From NCBI RefSeq assembly GCF_016907255.1, contig NZ_JAFBBQ010000001.1:2790001-2854000 (forward strand): a stretch of DNA of 64,000 nucleotides, in the 5' to 3' direction. The notes beneath the pieces are model-generated. The model worked only from the letters and a program-made list of their open reading frames with translations, did no database searches and was not told the origin of the DNA. The position numbers and the translations under genes were made by a program. The stretch comes from Microbacterium keratanolyticum. Lineage in GTDB: Bacteria > Actinomycetota > Actinomycetes > Actinomycetales > Microbacteriaceae. This document shows, one piece after another, positions 55,455-64,000 of the stretch; position 1 is the stretch's first letter, and each line of letters begins with the position of its first letter.

Positions 55455-56263
55455 GCGTCCGGCAGAAAGTGCTCGTGTTCGCGGCGCTGCTTGTGCTCTC
55501 GGTCACCGCATTCGCCGCGCTGTTTCCGCAGGTCATCGCAACGCACGACCCGCTGCAGACGGACGTCCGGGCCGCACTGCAGGCCCCGAGCGCGGAACAC
55601 CTCTTCGGCACCGATCAGAGCGGACGCGACGTGTTCTCGCGGGTGGTGTACGGCGCGGGTCGTTCGGTCGGCATCGGTCTGCTGGCGACGGGACTCGCGC
55701 TGATCGTGGGTCTGCTTCTGGGCTCGCTGTCGGGGATTGCTCCCAAGATCGTGGATGCCACGGCGATGCGTCTCACCGACATCCTGCTGGCGTTTCCGGA
55801 GTTCCTGATCGCCCTCATTGTCGTCGCGGTCCTCGGTCCCGGCCCACAGAACGTCGCGATCGCCGTCACCCTCGCTGCCGTGCCGGTGTACGTGAGGCTT
55901 GCCCGCGTGCAGACTCGCACGCTTGTGCTGGCCGAGCACGTCGAAGCGGCTCGCATCCTCGGGGTGGCGCCCCTCCAGGCATTCGTGCGCCACGTGCTCC
56001 CGGGCGTGCTGGGATCGCTGAGCGTCCTGGCGACGATCGGCATCGGTTCGAGCATCCTCGCCGCCGCGGGGCTCAGCTTCCTCGGGCTTGGCCCCGCCGA
56101 ACCGGATCCCGAGTGGGGACTCATGCTCGCCGGCGGCCGCAACGTGCTCGCCCAGGCCTGGTGGATCTCCGTCTTCCCCGGAGCGGCGATCACGCTCACC
56201 GTCGTGAGCGCGACCGTCCTCGGGCGCATCGCGCGAGCCCGCGCAGAAGGGCGCACCGCATGA
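55451..56263 (+). CDS. ABC transporter permease, DppC type
   Basis: Second membrane subunit, 270 residues, six helices. LFGTDQSGRDVFSRVVYGAG is the conserved DppC/OppC N-terminal motif and EAARILGVAPLQAFVRHVLP is the ATPase-coupling loop. The start overlaps the stop of the first permease (ATGA), and its stop overlaps the ATPase ATG. Confidence 0.95.
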   Translation: MSVRQKVLVFAALLVLSVTAFAALFPQVIATHDPLQTDVRAALQAPSAEHLFGTDQSGRDVFSRVVYGAGRSVGIGLLATGLALIVGLLLGSLSGIAPKIVDATAMRLTDILLAFPEFLIALIVVAVLGPGPQNVAIAVTLAAVPVYVRLARVQTRTLVLAEHVEAARILGVAPLQAFVRHVLPGVLGSLSVLATIGIGSSILAAAGLSFLGLGPAEPDPEWGLMLAGGRNVLAQAWWISVFPGAAITLTVVSATVLGRIARARAEGRTA

Positions 56264-57747
56264 GCGTGCACGTACGCGATCTGCGGATCGCCATCGACGG
56301 CCGCGTCCTCGTCGACGGGGTCAGCTTCGACGTCGAGCCCGGTGAGTGTCTCGCCATCGTCGGCGAATCCGGCGCGGGCAAGTCCTTGACGGCGGCCGCG
56401 CTTCTCGGCCTCGCGCCGCGCGGGAGCGCCGTGCAGGCAGAAGAGCTGAGCGTCGACGGCACGGATGCTCGGGGCTTCCGCGAGCGCGAGTGGCGGGCCA
56501 TGCGCGGCGACCGCATCGCCCTCGTCTCGCAGGATGCGCTCGTGTCATTGGATCCGCTGCGGGCGATCGGCGCGGAGGTCGCGGAGCCGCTTGAGATCCA
56601 CACGCAGCTGAGCCGGGAGGCGAGGAAGAAGCGGGTGCAGGAGGTTCTCGCCGCGGTCGCGATGCCGGACCCGGAACGTCGTGCGACGCAGCATCCGCAT
56701 GAGCTGTCCGGCGGGCTGCGCCAGCGCGCGCTCATCGCTTCCGCCATCGCTGCGGAGCCGCGCATCCTGATCGCGGATGAGCCGACGACCGCGCTCGACG
56801 CCACCGTCCAGGCACGTGTGCTGTCGCTTCTGCGCACCATCGCCGATGACGGCATGGCGGTCGTCTTCATCAGCCATGACCTCGCTGCGGTCCGTCGCGT
56901 CGCCGATCGAGTGCTGGTGATGAGAGAGGGACGCGTCATCGAGCAGGGGACGGTGGCGCAGATTCTGACCGCGCCGACTGACGAGTACACGCGCGCTCTG
57001 GTGGCGGCGTCCCGGCATCGTCCGCTGTCGGCACCGTCGGGGGAACGCGTGATGCTCGCAACGGCGGAGGGGCTCACTCGGCGATTCGGTGCGATGACCG
57101 CCGTCGATGGCGCCTCCTTCACGCTGTCGCGCGGCGGCACTCTCGGCATCGTGGGTGAGTCGGGTTCGGGCAAGACGACGCTCGCGCGGATGCTGGTCGG
57201 CGTCGATCGTCCCGACGCCGGGGCGCTGAGCTGGGATCAGCCGGTGCGGGTGCAGCTCGTGCACCAGAACCCGCTCGGTGCGTTCGACCCCCGCTGGACG
57301 ATCGAGCGGTCACTCGGCGAAGCGCTGGCTGCGGGAGGCGTGTCCCGCGGCGCACGGTCGGCGCGCACGGCAGAGCTTTTGCAGGAGGTCGGACTGGATC
57401 CCGCGCTCGGCCACCGCCGTCCGCATCAGCTCTCCGGCGGACAGCGTCAGCGTGCGGCGATCGCGCGTGCCCTGGCCGCAAGCCCGACGGTTCTCGTGCT
57501 GGATGAACCGGTCTCGGCCCTGGACGCGACGGTGCGTGAACGCGTGCTGGAGCTCCTTCGGCGGCTGCAGGAGGAGCGCGCGCTCACGATGGTGTTCGTA
57601 TCGCATGACCTCGATGTGGTTGCCGCGATTGCGGAGGACGTCCTCGTCATGCAGGACGGACGCATCGTCGAGCAGGGGCCGACGGCATCGATCTTCGCTG
57701 CACCGCAGCATCCGTTCACGCGGGAGCTGCTGGCGGCCGGCCGCTGA
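56260..57747 (+). CDS. ABC transporter ATPase with two nucleotide-binding domains (DppD-DppF fusion)
   Basis: 495 residues carrying both transport ATPase domains. In the first, Walker A is GESGAGKS, signature LSGGLRQR and Walker B ILIADEPTTALD. In the second, Walker A is GESGSGKTT, signature LSGGQRQR and Walker B VLVLDEPVSALD. Fused DppDF proteins are common in actinobacteria. The second domain is short at its start and lacks some of the usual C-terminal iron-sulfur or Opp tail. Start ATG at 56260 overlaps the permease stop. Confidence 0.95.
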   Translation: MSVHVRDLRIAIDGRVLVDGVSFDVEPGECLAIVGESGAGKSLTAAALLGLAPRGSAVQAEELSVDGTDARGFREREWRAMRGDRIALVSQDALVSLDPLRAIGAEVAEPLEIHTQLSREARKKRVQEVLAAVAMPDPERRATQHPHELSGGLRQRALIASAIAAEPRILIADEPTTALDATVQARVLSLLRTIADDGMAVVFISHDLAAVRRVADRVLVMREGRVIEQGTVAQILTAPTDEYTRALVAASRHRPLSAPSGERVMLATAEGLTRRFGAMTAVDGASFTLSRGGTLGIVGESGSGKTTLARMLVGVDRPDAGALSWDQPVRVQLVHQNPLGAFDPRWTIERSLGEALAAGGVSRGARSARTAELLQEVGLDPALGHRRPHQLSGGQRQRAAIARALAASPTVLVLDEPVSALDATVRERVLELLRRLQEERALTMVFVSHDLDVVAAIAEDVLVMQDGRIVEQGPTASIFAAPQHPFTRELLAAGR

Positions 57748-57750
57748 GCT

Positions 57751-58401
57751 TCAGGGCAGGACCTGGATGCCGGCGGTGCGCGCGAAGGCCGTGGCGAGGC
57801 GCTCGACCTGCAGCACACTCATCGTCGTTCCGCGCAGGCTGTTCGTGTCGAGGTAGGCCGCGGCATCGAGGCCTCGAAGGTCAAGGTCGCTCGCGCGCAT
57901 CCCACCCGTGTCGACTTCGTCGGCGTCGCTACGCTCGAATGCCAGGCGTGCGATCTCCGCCTGCGGCATGTCGAGCGCGCGCACACGACAGTCTTCGATC
58001 AGCACGTCATGCAGACGGGCGCCGCCGAAGGTCAGGTACTCCACACGCAGATCGCGCAGGGTGAGCTCGCTGACGCGCGTGCCGCTCAGGTCGAGTGTGC
58101 CGATGCGCCCGCCGCTGATGCGCACACGGCGAAGGTTCGCGTTGCGCAGCACGAGAGTCGTGGCACGGACATCCGTTGCGTCGACATCGACGAGGGTCGC
58201 ACCGGTGAGGTCGATCGAGTCGGCATCTGCCGAGAACGCGCACTGGTCGAGGTCGGCGTAGGCCAGATCGACGTCGCCCGTGAGGCTCAGCTGCGCAGCG
58301 GTGAGCTGGGCTCGTCGTGCAGGCTGGGCGGGGGTGAGGGTCGCGGGAAGATCCGGGGCGGACACACGAGGGGCGGTCGGGGAGTCGTTCTTGCGAGCCA
58401 T
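57751..58401 (-). CDS. Pentapeptide-repeat-like protein
   Basis: 216-residue soluble protein. Repeating five-residue units of the A(D/N)LXX type run from about residue 50 to 175 (YADLD, IDLTGATL, NANLRRV, LDLSGTRV, LTLRDLRV, FGGARL), predicting a right-handed beta-helix. Some such proteins mimic DNA and protect gyrase, but most have no known role. Start ATG at 58401 (MARKNDSPTAPR) 6 bases after TACGCT on its strand, so probably leaderless. It converges with the ATPase gene 3 bases away and is divergent from the ileS T-box. Confidence 0.8.
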   Translation of the reverse strand: MARKNDSPTAPRVSAPDLPATLTPAQPARRAQLTAAQLSLTGDVDLAYADLDQCAFSADADSIDLTGATLVDVDATDVRATTLVLRNANLRRVRISGGRIGTLDLSGTRVSELTLRDLRVEYLTFGGARLHDVLIEDCRVRALDMPQAEIARLAFERSDADEVDTGGMRASDLDLRGLDAAAYLDTNSLRGTTMSVLQVERLATAFARTAGIQVLP

Positions 58402-58471
58402 GCGTCGAGCGTACGGGTGGCTGCGGACATCGCCCCGCGCGATCAGGCCATCGCCCTGCAGAGGATCTGCG

Positions 58472-58477
58472 TACAAT
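58472..58477 (+). promoter_or_regulatory. -10 box of the T-box-ileS transcript
   Basis: TACAAT at 58472-58477, which puts the transcript start near 58484, just before the T-box stem I. No good -35 is visible at the usual distance. Confidence 0.6.
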
Positions 58478-58483
58478 AGCCGG

Positions 58484-58640
58484 ACCAGCTTTGATCCGGC
58501 CATCACCGGGGAGCTCTCGGAAGAACGGTCGCACGACTCAGTAGAACCGAGCGGGGCAGGCCCGTCATCGCCGCAGTGAGAGTGGCACCGGATGCGACGT
58601 ATCCGATGCACGCGAGGTGGTACCGCGGTCCGTCGTCGAA
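58484..58640 (+). ncRNA. T-box riboswitch (isoleucine) with ultra-short stem I
   Basis: Leader RNA that senses uncharged tRNA-Ile. A short stem I CCGG-CCATCA-CCGG (58496-58509) presents the ATC isoleucine specifier at 58502-58504, followed by a stem II region with CTCGGAAGAACGG. The T-box sequence GAGGTGGTACCGCGG is at 58614-58628. Its TGGT bulge complements a tRNA 3' end ACCA, and it is flanked by CGCG arms that form the antisequestrator. No T-tract terminator follows, so control is probably translational, as known for actinobacterial ileS T-boxes. Confidence 0.9.
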
Positions 58641-58694
58641 GTTCGGCACAGGGTCGTCCTCGCAGAGATCGCCACACGACAACTGCGAGACACG

Positions 58695-61600
58695 ATGACC
58701 TACCCGCGTTCCTCCGCCTTCGGCCCCGCCGCCGACGTCGCCCCGAGCCCGCGCTTCCCGAAGATCGAGCGCGAGGTGCTCGACTTCTGGCAGGCCGACG
58801 ACACCTTCCGCGCGTCGATCGCGCAGCGCGAGGGCGCACCGGAGTGGGTCTTCTACGACGGCCCGCCGTTCGCCAATGGGCTGCCCCACTACGGGCACCT
58901 GCTCACGGGCTACGCGAAGGATGTCTTCCCGCGATTCCAGACGATGACGGGCCACAAGGTCGATCGTGTGTTCGGCTGGGACACGCACGGTCTTCCCGCC
59001 GAACTCGAGGCGATGAAGCAGCTCGGCATCACCGAGAAGAGCGAGATCGAAGAGATGGGGATCGACGTCTTCAACGCGAAGGCGAAGGACTCCGTGCTCG
59101 CGTACACGCACGAGTGGCAGGACTACGTCACCCGTCAGGCGCGCTGGGTCGACTTCGATCGCGGCTACAAGACGCTCGATCTCGGGTACATGGAGAGCGT
59201 GCTCTGGGCTTTCAAGACGCTCTACGACAAGGGGCTCGCCTACGAGGGGCACCGTGTCCTGCCGTACTGCTGGCGCGATGAGACACCGCTGTCCGCGCAC
59301 GAGCTGCGCATGGATGACGACGTCTACCAGATGCGTCAGGACCCGTCGGTCACCGTCACCTTCCCGCTCACGGGTGCGAAGGCCGAGTCGCTCGGACTGA
59401 CGAACGTGCGCGCACTCGCCTGGACGACGACGCCATGGACGCTCCCCACCAACCTCGCCCTCGCCGTCGGTCCCTCGATCGAATACGTCGTCGTGCCCGC
59501 CGGACCGAACGGCGCGGCCGATGTGCACGCCGCGGCCGGGTCGGATGACGCTGTCGTCGAAGCATCCGCGCATGAGTACCTGCTCGCACGCGAACTGCTC
59601 GGCGGCTATGCCAAGGATCTCGGCTACGAGAGCGCAGACGACGCCGCGGCGGCGATCACAGCGACCCACCTCGGTTCGGCGCTGGCGGATGTCACCTACG
59701 ACCGTCTCTTCGACTACTACGCGGATGCCGAGACGTGGGGCACCGAGAACGCCTGGCGCATCCTCGTCGATGACTACGTCACGACCAGCGACGGCACCGG
59801 CATCGTGCACCAGGCCCCGGCCTACGGTGAAGACGACCAGCGTCTCGCGAACGCGGCCGGCATCCCGACGATCATCTCGCTCGACGACGGCGGGCGCTTC
59901 CTCCCGCAGGTGACGGACGTCGCCGGTGAGCTGTGGATGGACGGCAACACGCCGCTTGTCCGCCTGCTGCGCGCAGACGGCCGCCTCGTCCGGCTGCAGA
60001 GCTACGAGCACTCGTACCCGCACTGCTGGCGCTGCCGCAACCCCCTGATCTATAAGGCCGTGTCGAGCTGGTTCATCCGCGTCACCGACATCAAGGACGA
60101 CCTGCTCGCGAACAACGAGCAGATCACCTGGGTGCCCGAGAACGTCAAGCACGGACAGTTCGGCAAGTGGCTTGAGGGCGCCCGTGACTGGTCCATCAGC
60201 CGCAACCGGTACTGGGGCTCGCCCATCCCGATCTGGAAGAGCGACGACCCCGAGTACCCGCGCGTCGACGCCTACGGCTCGCTGGAGGAGCTCGAGCGTG
60301 ATTTCGGCACGCTGCCGCGCAACCCCGAGGGCGAGATCGATCTGCACCGCCCGTACATCGACGACCTGACGCGCCCCAACCCCGACGACCCCACCGGCAA
60401 GAGCACGATGCGCCGCATCGAAGACGTCTTCGACGTGTGGTTCGACTCGGGGTCGATGCCGTACGCACAGGTGCACTACCCGTTCGAGAACCAGGAGTGG
60501 TTCGACTCGCACTCGCCGGCCGACTTCATCGTCGAGTACATCGGGCAGACCCGCGGCTGGTTCTACGTCATGCACGTGCTCTCGACCGCGCTCTTCGATC
60601 GCCCGGCGTTCACGGGTGTGAGCTGCCACGGCATCGTGCTGGGCAACGACGGGTACAAGATGTCGAAGTCGCTGCGCAACTATCCGGATGTCTCGGAGGT
60701 CTTCGACCGAGACGGGTCGGATGCGATGCGCTGGTTCCTCATGTCGAGCTCCGTGCTGCGCGGCGGCAACCTCTCGGTCACCGAGGAGGGCATCCGCGCC
60801 GGCGTCCGTGAGTTCCTGCTGCCGCTGTGGAGCTCGTGGTACTTCTTCTCGACCTACGCGAACGCCGCCGGCGGCGCGGGTGGCGAGGGCTACGAGGCAT
60901 CCTGGCGCACGGATTCGACCGACGTGCTCGACCGCTACATCCTGTCCCGTCTCGGTGACCTCGTGCGCGAGGTCCACGCCGATCTCACGGGTCTCGACTC
61001 GACCACGGCGTCTGCGCGTCTGCGTGACTTCGTCGAGGTGCTCACGAACTGGTACATCCGACGTTCGCGCGACCGCTTCTGGGTGGGCGTGAACGACGAT
61101 CCGAAGAGCCGCGAGGCCTTCGACACTCTCTACACGGTGCTGGAGACGCTGACCCGTGTCGCGGCTCCGCTTGTCCCGCTCATCAGCGAGCGCGTCTGGC
61201 AGGGTCTCACCGGTGGACGCAGCGTGCATCTGCAGGACTGGCCGGACGCTGCGCAGTTCCCGGATGCCGCGGATATCGCCGACGCGATGGACGCTGTGCG
61301 CGAGCTGTCGAGCGTGGGCAACGCCCTGCGCAAGAAGGAGGGGCTGCGCGTTCGTCTGCCGCTCGCACGCTTCACGGTCGTCTCGGCGCAGGCCGATGCT
61401 CTCGCGCAGTTCGAGGACATCCTCCGCGAGGAACTCAACGTGAAGAGCGTCGAGCTCGTCGTCCTGGGTGAGAGCACGGCCGCCGAGTACGGCATCAGCC
61501 ACCGTCTGAGCGTGAACGCCCGTGCCGCAGGACCGCGTCTGGGCAAGAACGTCCAGCACGTGATCAAGGCCGCAAAGGCAGGTCTGTGGACCGAAGAGGG

Positions 61601-62075
61601 CGGCGTCGTCACGGCCGACGGCATCGCGCTGGAGCCGCACGAGTACGAGCTCGCGCTCGAGACCTCGGGACGTCCCGAGGGCGAGGCTCTGGCCGTCGTG
61701 CCGAGCGGTGGCTTCGTGCTGCTCGACACGACCACGACGCCGGAGCTGGAAGCCGAAGGTCTTGCGCGCGATGCGATTCGCATCGTGCAGGAGGCCCGCA
61801 AGAACGCCGGCCTCGAGGTCAGCGACCGCATCGTGCTCGCTCTGAACGCGGATGCTGCCGAGGCCGCTGCCCTCCAGCAGCACGCCGATCTCATCGCCGC
61901 CGAGACGCTCGCGGTGGGCTTCGCCGTGCAGGTGACCGAGAACACCGATGCGCTGGTCGATGAGGTCAGGAATCCCGGAGACGGCGTGTTCTGCTCCGGT
62001 GCCCGCGCGCTCGGGGTGGGTAAGGCGGCTCTCATCGTCACGATCGACACGAACGCCGTGGAGGTTGCCTCATGA
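58695..62075 (+). CDS. ileS: Isoleucyl-tRNA synthetase, type 2 (eukaryotic-like)
   Basis: Class I synthetase charging tRNA-Ile, 1126 residues. The HIGH motif reads [12 protein letters not shown] and the KMSKS motif [12 protein letters not shown]; with its length this marks the IleS2 form, generally less sensitive to mupirocin. An editing domain (about 185-400) with [14 protein letters not shown] and a zinc-like region CWRCRNP are present. Start ATG at 58695 ([11 protein letters not shown]); the frame is open from 58617 but overlaps the T-box. I saw no clear ribosome site, consistent with regulated access. Its stop overlaps the folC start (ATGA). Confidence 0.96.
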   Translation: MTYPRSSAFGPAADVAPSPRFPKIEREVLDFWQADDTFRASIAQREGAPEWVFYDGPPFANGLPHYGHLLTGYAKDVFPRFQTMTGHKVDRVFGWDTHGLPAELEAMKQLGITEKSEIEEMGIDVFNAKAKDSVLAYTHEWQDYVTRQARWVDFDRGYKTLDLGYMESVLWAFKTLYDKGLAYEGHRVLPYCWRDETPLSAHELRMDDDVYQMRQDPSVTVTFPLTGAKAESLGLTNVRALAWTTTPWTLPTNLALAVGPSIEYVVVPAGPNGAADVHAAAGSDDAVVEASAHEYLLARELLGGYAKDLGYESADDAAAAITATHLGSALADVTYDRLFDYYADAETWGTENAWRILVDDYVTTSDGTGIVHQAPAYGEDDQRLANAAGIPTIISLDDGGRFLPQVTDVAGELWMDGNTPLVRLLRADGRLVRLQSYEHSYPHCWRCRNPLIYKAVSSWFIRVTDIKDDLLANNEQITWVPENVKHGQFGKWLEGARDWSISRNRYWGSPIPIWKSDDPEYPRVDAYGSLEELERDFGTLPRNPEGEIDLHRPYIDDLTRPNPDDPTGKSTMRRIEDVFDVWFDSGSMPYAQVHYPFENQEWFDSHSPADFIVEYIGQTRGWFYVMHVLSTALFDRPAFTGVSCHGIVLGNDGYKMSKSLRNYPDVSEVFDRDGSDAMRWFLMSSSVLRGGNLSVTEEGIRAGVREFLLPLWSSWYFFSTYANAAGGAGGEGYEASWRTDSTDVLDRYILSRLGDLVREVHADLTGLDSTTASARLRDFVEVLTNWYIRRSRDRFWVGVNDDPKSREAFDTLYTVLETLTRVAAPLVPLISERVWQGLTGGRSVHLQDWPDAAQFPDAADIADAMDAVRELSSVGNALRKKEGLRVRLPLARFTVVSAQADALAQFEDILREELNVKSVELVVLGESTAAEYGISHRLSVNARAAGPRLGKNVQHVIKAAKAGLWTEEGGVVTADGIALEPHEYELALETSGRPEGEALAVVPSGGFVLLDTTTTPELEAEGLARDAIRIVQEARKNAGLEVSDRIVLALNADAAEAAALQQHADLIAAETLAVGFAVQVTENTDALVDEVRNPGDGVFCSGARALGVGKAALIVTIDTNAVEVAS

Positions 62076-63424
62076 GCGATCAGGATCGCGCCGACGCCGT
62101 CTACGAGACGCTGCTGAGCCGCGCGGGGGAGCGCTGGGTACAGCCCCGCAAGGAGCGCACCGCTCGGCTGCTCGAACTGCTGGGCGACCCGCAGAGCACC
62201 TACCGCGTCGTGCACATCACCGGCACGAACGGCAAAACCTCGACGGCGCGCATGATCGAGAGCCTGTTGCGCGCGCACGGGCTGCGCACCGGGTTGTTCA
62301 CGAGCCCCCACCTGGAGCGCTTCACTGAGCGGATCATGATCGACGGCGAGCCGATCCAGGACGCCGCGGTCGCCGACGCCTGGGAAGACATCGAGCCGTT
62401 CGTCGGGCTCGTCGACGCCGAGCTGGCGGCGGCCGGTGAAGAGCCCCTGACGTTCTTCGAGCTGCTGACCGCACTGGCGTTCGCCGCTGCTGCGGATGCT
62501 CCGGTCGACGTCCTCGTTCTCGAGGTCGGGATGGGCGGCGCCTGGGATTCCACCAACACCGCCGATGGCGATGTCGCGGTCTTCGCGCCGATCGACATCG
62601 ATCACGCCGACCGCCTCGGTGACACGATCGCGAAGATCGCCGAGGTGAAGGCCGGGATCATCAAGGACGGCGCCGCGGTCGTCTCCGCGCGACAGACCCC
62701 GGAGGCGGAGGCGGTGCTGCGGCGGGTGGCGGCCGAGCGCGGCGCATCCATCGCCTTCGAAGGCCAGGACTTCGCGCTGCGTGAACAGCGTCTGGCGGTC
62801 GGCGGGCAGCAGATCAGCCTGCAGGGTCTCGCAGGGGAGTATGCCGAGGAGTACCTGCCGCTGTACGGTGCGCACCAGGGCTTCAACGCGACGCTGGCGA
62901 TCGCCGCGGTCGAATCGCTCATCGGAGGTGCGACCAAGCCGATCGCGGCCGACATCGTCGCCGACGGCCTGCAGGGAACCACGTCGCCGGGGCGTCTCCA
63001 GCTCCTCGGCATCGCACCGACAGTGATCGTCGATGCGGCGCACAATCCGCACGGCGCACGTGCCCTGGCGGAGGCGCTTCGCGACAACTTCGACTTCGAC
63101 GAGTGGGGCATCGTTCTCGGTGTGCTCGCCGACAAGGACGCAGAAGGCATCGTGGCGGCGCTCGCACCCGCCGCGACGCACATCTTCGCGACCGCGCCCG
63201 ACTCCGATCGGGCGAATGACGCCGACGCCATCGCTGACCTCGTCGAGGCCGCCGGTCAACGCGTGACGGTGCACCCGTCGCTCCAGGATGCGGCCGATGC
63301 CGCCCGGGAGTGGGCCGCCTCGGCTGATCGACGCGCCGTGGTGATCGCCGGGTCTGTCGTCCTCGCAGGGCAGGCTATCGCACTGGCCGAGTCTGAGGAC
63401 TGGAAGAGCGGATGGCGCGCATGA
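62072..63424 (+). CDS. folC: Folylpolyglutamate synthase / dihydrofolate synthase
   Basis: Adds glutamate to dihydropteroate and to folates, 450 residues. The ATP-binding loop [15 protein letters not shown] is at about 49-63, the conserved [13 protein letters not shown] at about 150-162, and [12 protein letters not shown] in the C-terminal domain. Start ATG at 62072 overlaps the ileS stop. The stop overlaps the DUF4233 start in ATGA. The ileS-folC-DUF4233-ndk order is conserved in actinobacteria. Confidence 0.96.
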   Translation: MSDQDRADAVYETLLSRAGERWVQPRKERTARLLELLGDPQSTYRVVHITGTNGKTSTARMIESLLRAHGLRTGLFTSPHLERFTERIMIDGEPIQDAAVADAWEDIEPFVGLVDAELAAAGEEPLTFFELLTALAFAAAADAPVDVLVLEVGMGGAWDSTNTADGDVAVFAPIDIDHADRLGDTIAKIAEVKAGIIKDGAAVVSARQTPEAEAVLRRVAAERGASIAFEGQDFALREQRLAVGGQQISLQGLAGEYAEEYLPLYGAHQGFNATLAIAAVESLIGGATKPIAADIVADGLQGTTSPGRLQLLGIAPTVIVDAAHNPHGARALAEALRDNFDFDEWGIVLGVLADKDAEGIVAALAPAATHIFATAPDSDRANDADAIADLVEAAGQRVTVHPSLQDAADAAREWAASADRRAVVIAGSVVLAGQAIALAESEDWKSGWRA

Positions 63425-63813
63425 GTGAAGCATCGGCGACTCCGCGCCGCCGCGCGCCCCGTGGCCTGGCGGCGAAGCTCGGCGCCGTCGTCCTCGGGTT
63501 CGAGGCCGTCGTCGTCGGACTCGGCGGGCTGACCGTCTTCGGCCTTCGCGCCCTGCCTGCCGGGATCGAACCCTGGTGGGCGATCGTCGGCGGTGGCGTC
63601 ATCGCCATCGCCATGATCATCACGGCCGGCCGCGTGCACACCCGCGGCGGTGTCATCGCCGGATGGACGCTCCAGGTGATCGTCGCCCTCGGCGGATTCC
63701 TCGTTCCCGCGGTCGCCTTCATCGCCGTCGTCTTCGGCGGAATGTGGGCCTATGCGATGATCGCCGGCGGACGCACCGACCGCGAAGCGGCACGTGCCCA
63801 GGCCGACAGCTGA
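63421..63813 (+). CDS. DUF4233 membrane protein
   Basis: 130-residue integral membrane protein of the DUF4233 family, found next to folC in actinobacteria. A basic N-terminus (RRRAPRGLAAK) leads to four hydrophobic segments at about 19-40, 48-66, 74-90 and 92-115. Function unknown. Start ATG at 63421 overlaps folC by 4 bases; an earlier in-frame codon at 63412 lies inside folC and is less likely. Confidence 0.88.
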   Translation: MSEASATPRRRAPRGLAAKLGAVVLGFEAVVVGLGGLTVFGLRALPAGIEPWWAIVGGGVIAIAMIITAGRVHTRGGVIAGWTLQVIVALGGFLVPAVAFIAVVFGGMWAYAMIAGGRTDREAARAQADS

Positions 63814-63851
63814 ACCGACACCTTTCGAATTCGACACAGAGAGTGAATGCA

Positions 63852-64000
63852 ATGACTACTGAAGAGACGCTGATCCTGGTCAAGCCCGACGGTGTGGCCC
63901 GCGGCCTCACCGGCGCGATTCTCGCGCGCATCGAGGCGAAGGGATACTCGCTCGTCGACATCCGCCTCGTCGAGCCCGACCGTGCGCTGCTGGAGCAGCA
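63852..64000 (+). CDS. ndk: Nucleoside diphosphate kinase (start only, cut by window edge)
   Basis: First 49 residues of the enzyme that exchanges phosphate between nucleoside di- and triphosphates. MTTEETLILVKPDGVARGLT contains the conserved VKPDGV loop, and ARIEAKGYSLVDIRLV follows. The catalytic His lies outside the window. Start ATG at 63852 with a GAGAG 8-12 bases upstream, 38 bases after the DUF4233 gene. Confidence 0.95.
   Translation, partial: MTTEETLILVKPDGVARGLTGAILARIEAKGYSLVDIRLVEPDRALLEQ

Noticed and set aside
58617..58694. Longer N-terminal reading of ileS
   Set aside because: It would translate the T-box element. The ATG at 58695 starts the conserved protein.
58503..61883. 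1126-residue minus-strand open frame opposite ileS
   Set aside because: It is the shadow of a GC-rich gene: the sense frame is a full isoleucyl-tRNA synthetase, and the antisense product is Arg/Val/Asp-rich with no recognisable domain.

Overview
This is a 64-kb piece of a high-GC actinobacterial chromosome, most likely Microbacterium or a close relative in the Microbacteriaceae. The call rests on gene order (ctaE-qcrC-qcrA, uvrA-uvrC-rapZ-whiA, gap-pgk-tpiA-secG-rbpA, ileS-folC-DUF4233-ndk), on actinobacteria-specific genes (whiA, rbpA, paired clpP1/clpP2, the diheme cytochrome qcrC), on an ultra-short-stem-I T-box in front of ileS, and on many apparently leaderless genes. Coding density is very high and many neighbours share an ATGA/GTGA or TGATG overlap. 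I saw no insertion sequence, prophage, CRISPR array or rRNA.

Layout. 1-1758 (minus): respiratory genes qcrA (cut by the window edge), qcrC and ctaE. 1922-6738: trpD, a PHP phosphoesterase, a 5'-3' exonuclease, and a sodium:neurotransmitter-type symporter with its 54-residue partner. 6990-9132: rpsA and coaE. 9330-9845: a Tat-exported orphan. 9917-12753: uvrB, a zinc-ribbon peptide and an OhrR-like regulator. 12777-16873: a DUF4129/MoxR/DUF58 membrane operon. 16918-23711: uvrA, uvrC, rapZ, whiA. 23863-28285: sodA, gap-pgk-tpiA, secG, rbpA. 28402-29622: a membrane protein with a gluzincin-like zinc site. Then come tRNA-Gly(TCC), tRNA-Pro(TGG), tig, a TPR-like protein, a HAD phosphatase, clpP1 and clpP2.

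Between clpP2 and clpX, genes that usually sit together, lie about 10.5 kb of catabolic genes in two modules. The first is deoR-deoC-aldehyde dehydrogenase plus a half-length aldehyde dehydrogenase lacking the catalytic half. The second is a GntR regulator divergent from a PfkB kinase, a SLOG/LOG-fold protein, and a NitT/TauT-type ABC transporter whose two permease domains are fused. I regard the second module as the best candidate for an undescribed pathway, possibly uptake, phosphorylation and cleavage of a nucleoside-like compound. The substrate is inference only.

After clpX come a GyrI-like protein, an M3 peptidase divergent from an ArsR-type regulator with a symmetric four-half-site operator, valS with a small coupled gene, a peptide ABC transporter (binding protein, two permeases, fused double ATPase), a pentapeptide-repeat protein, and T-box-ileS, folC, DUF4233 and the start of ndk.

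Regulation. uvrB, uvrA and clpX each carry a TGTCNGTGG element 7 bases before a TANNNT -10 box, matching the RecA-NDp/PafBC promoter known from mycobacteria. Twelve genes have TANNNT 6-7 bases before the start codon, the arrangement of leaderless transcripts.
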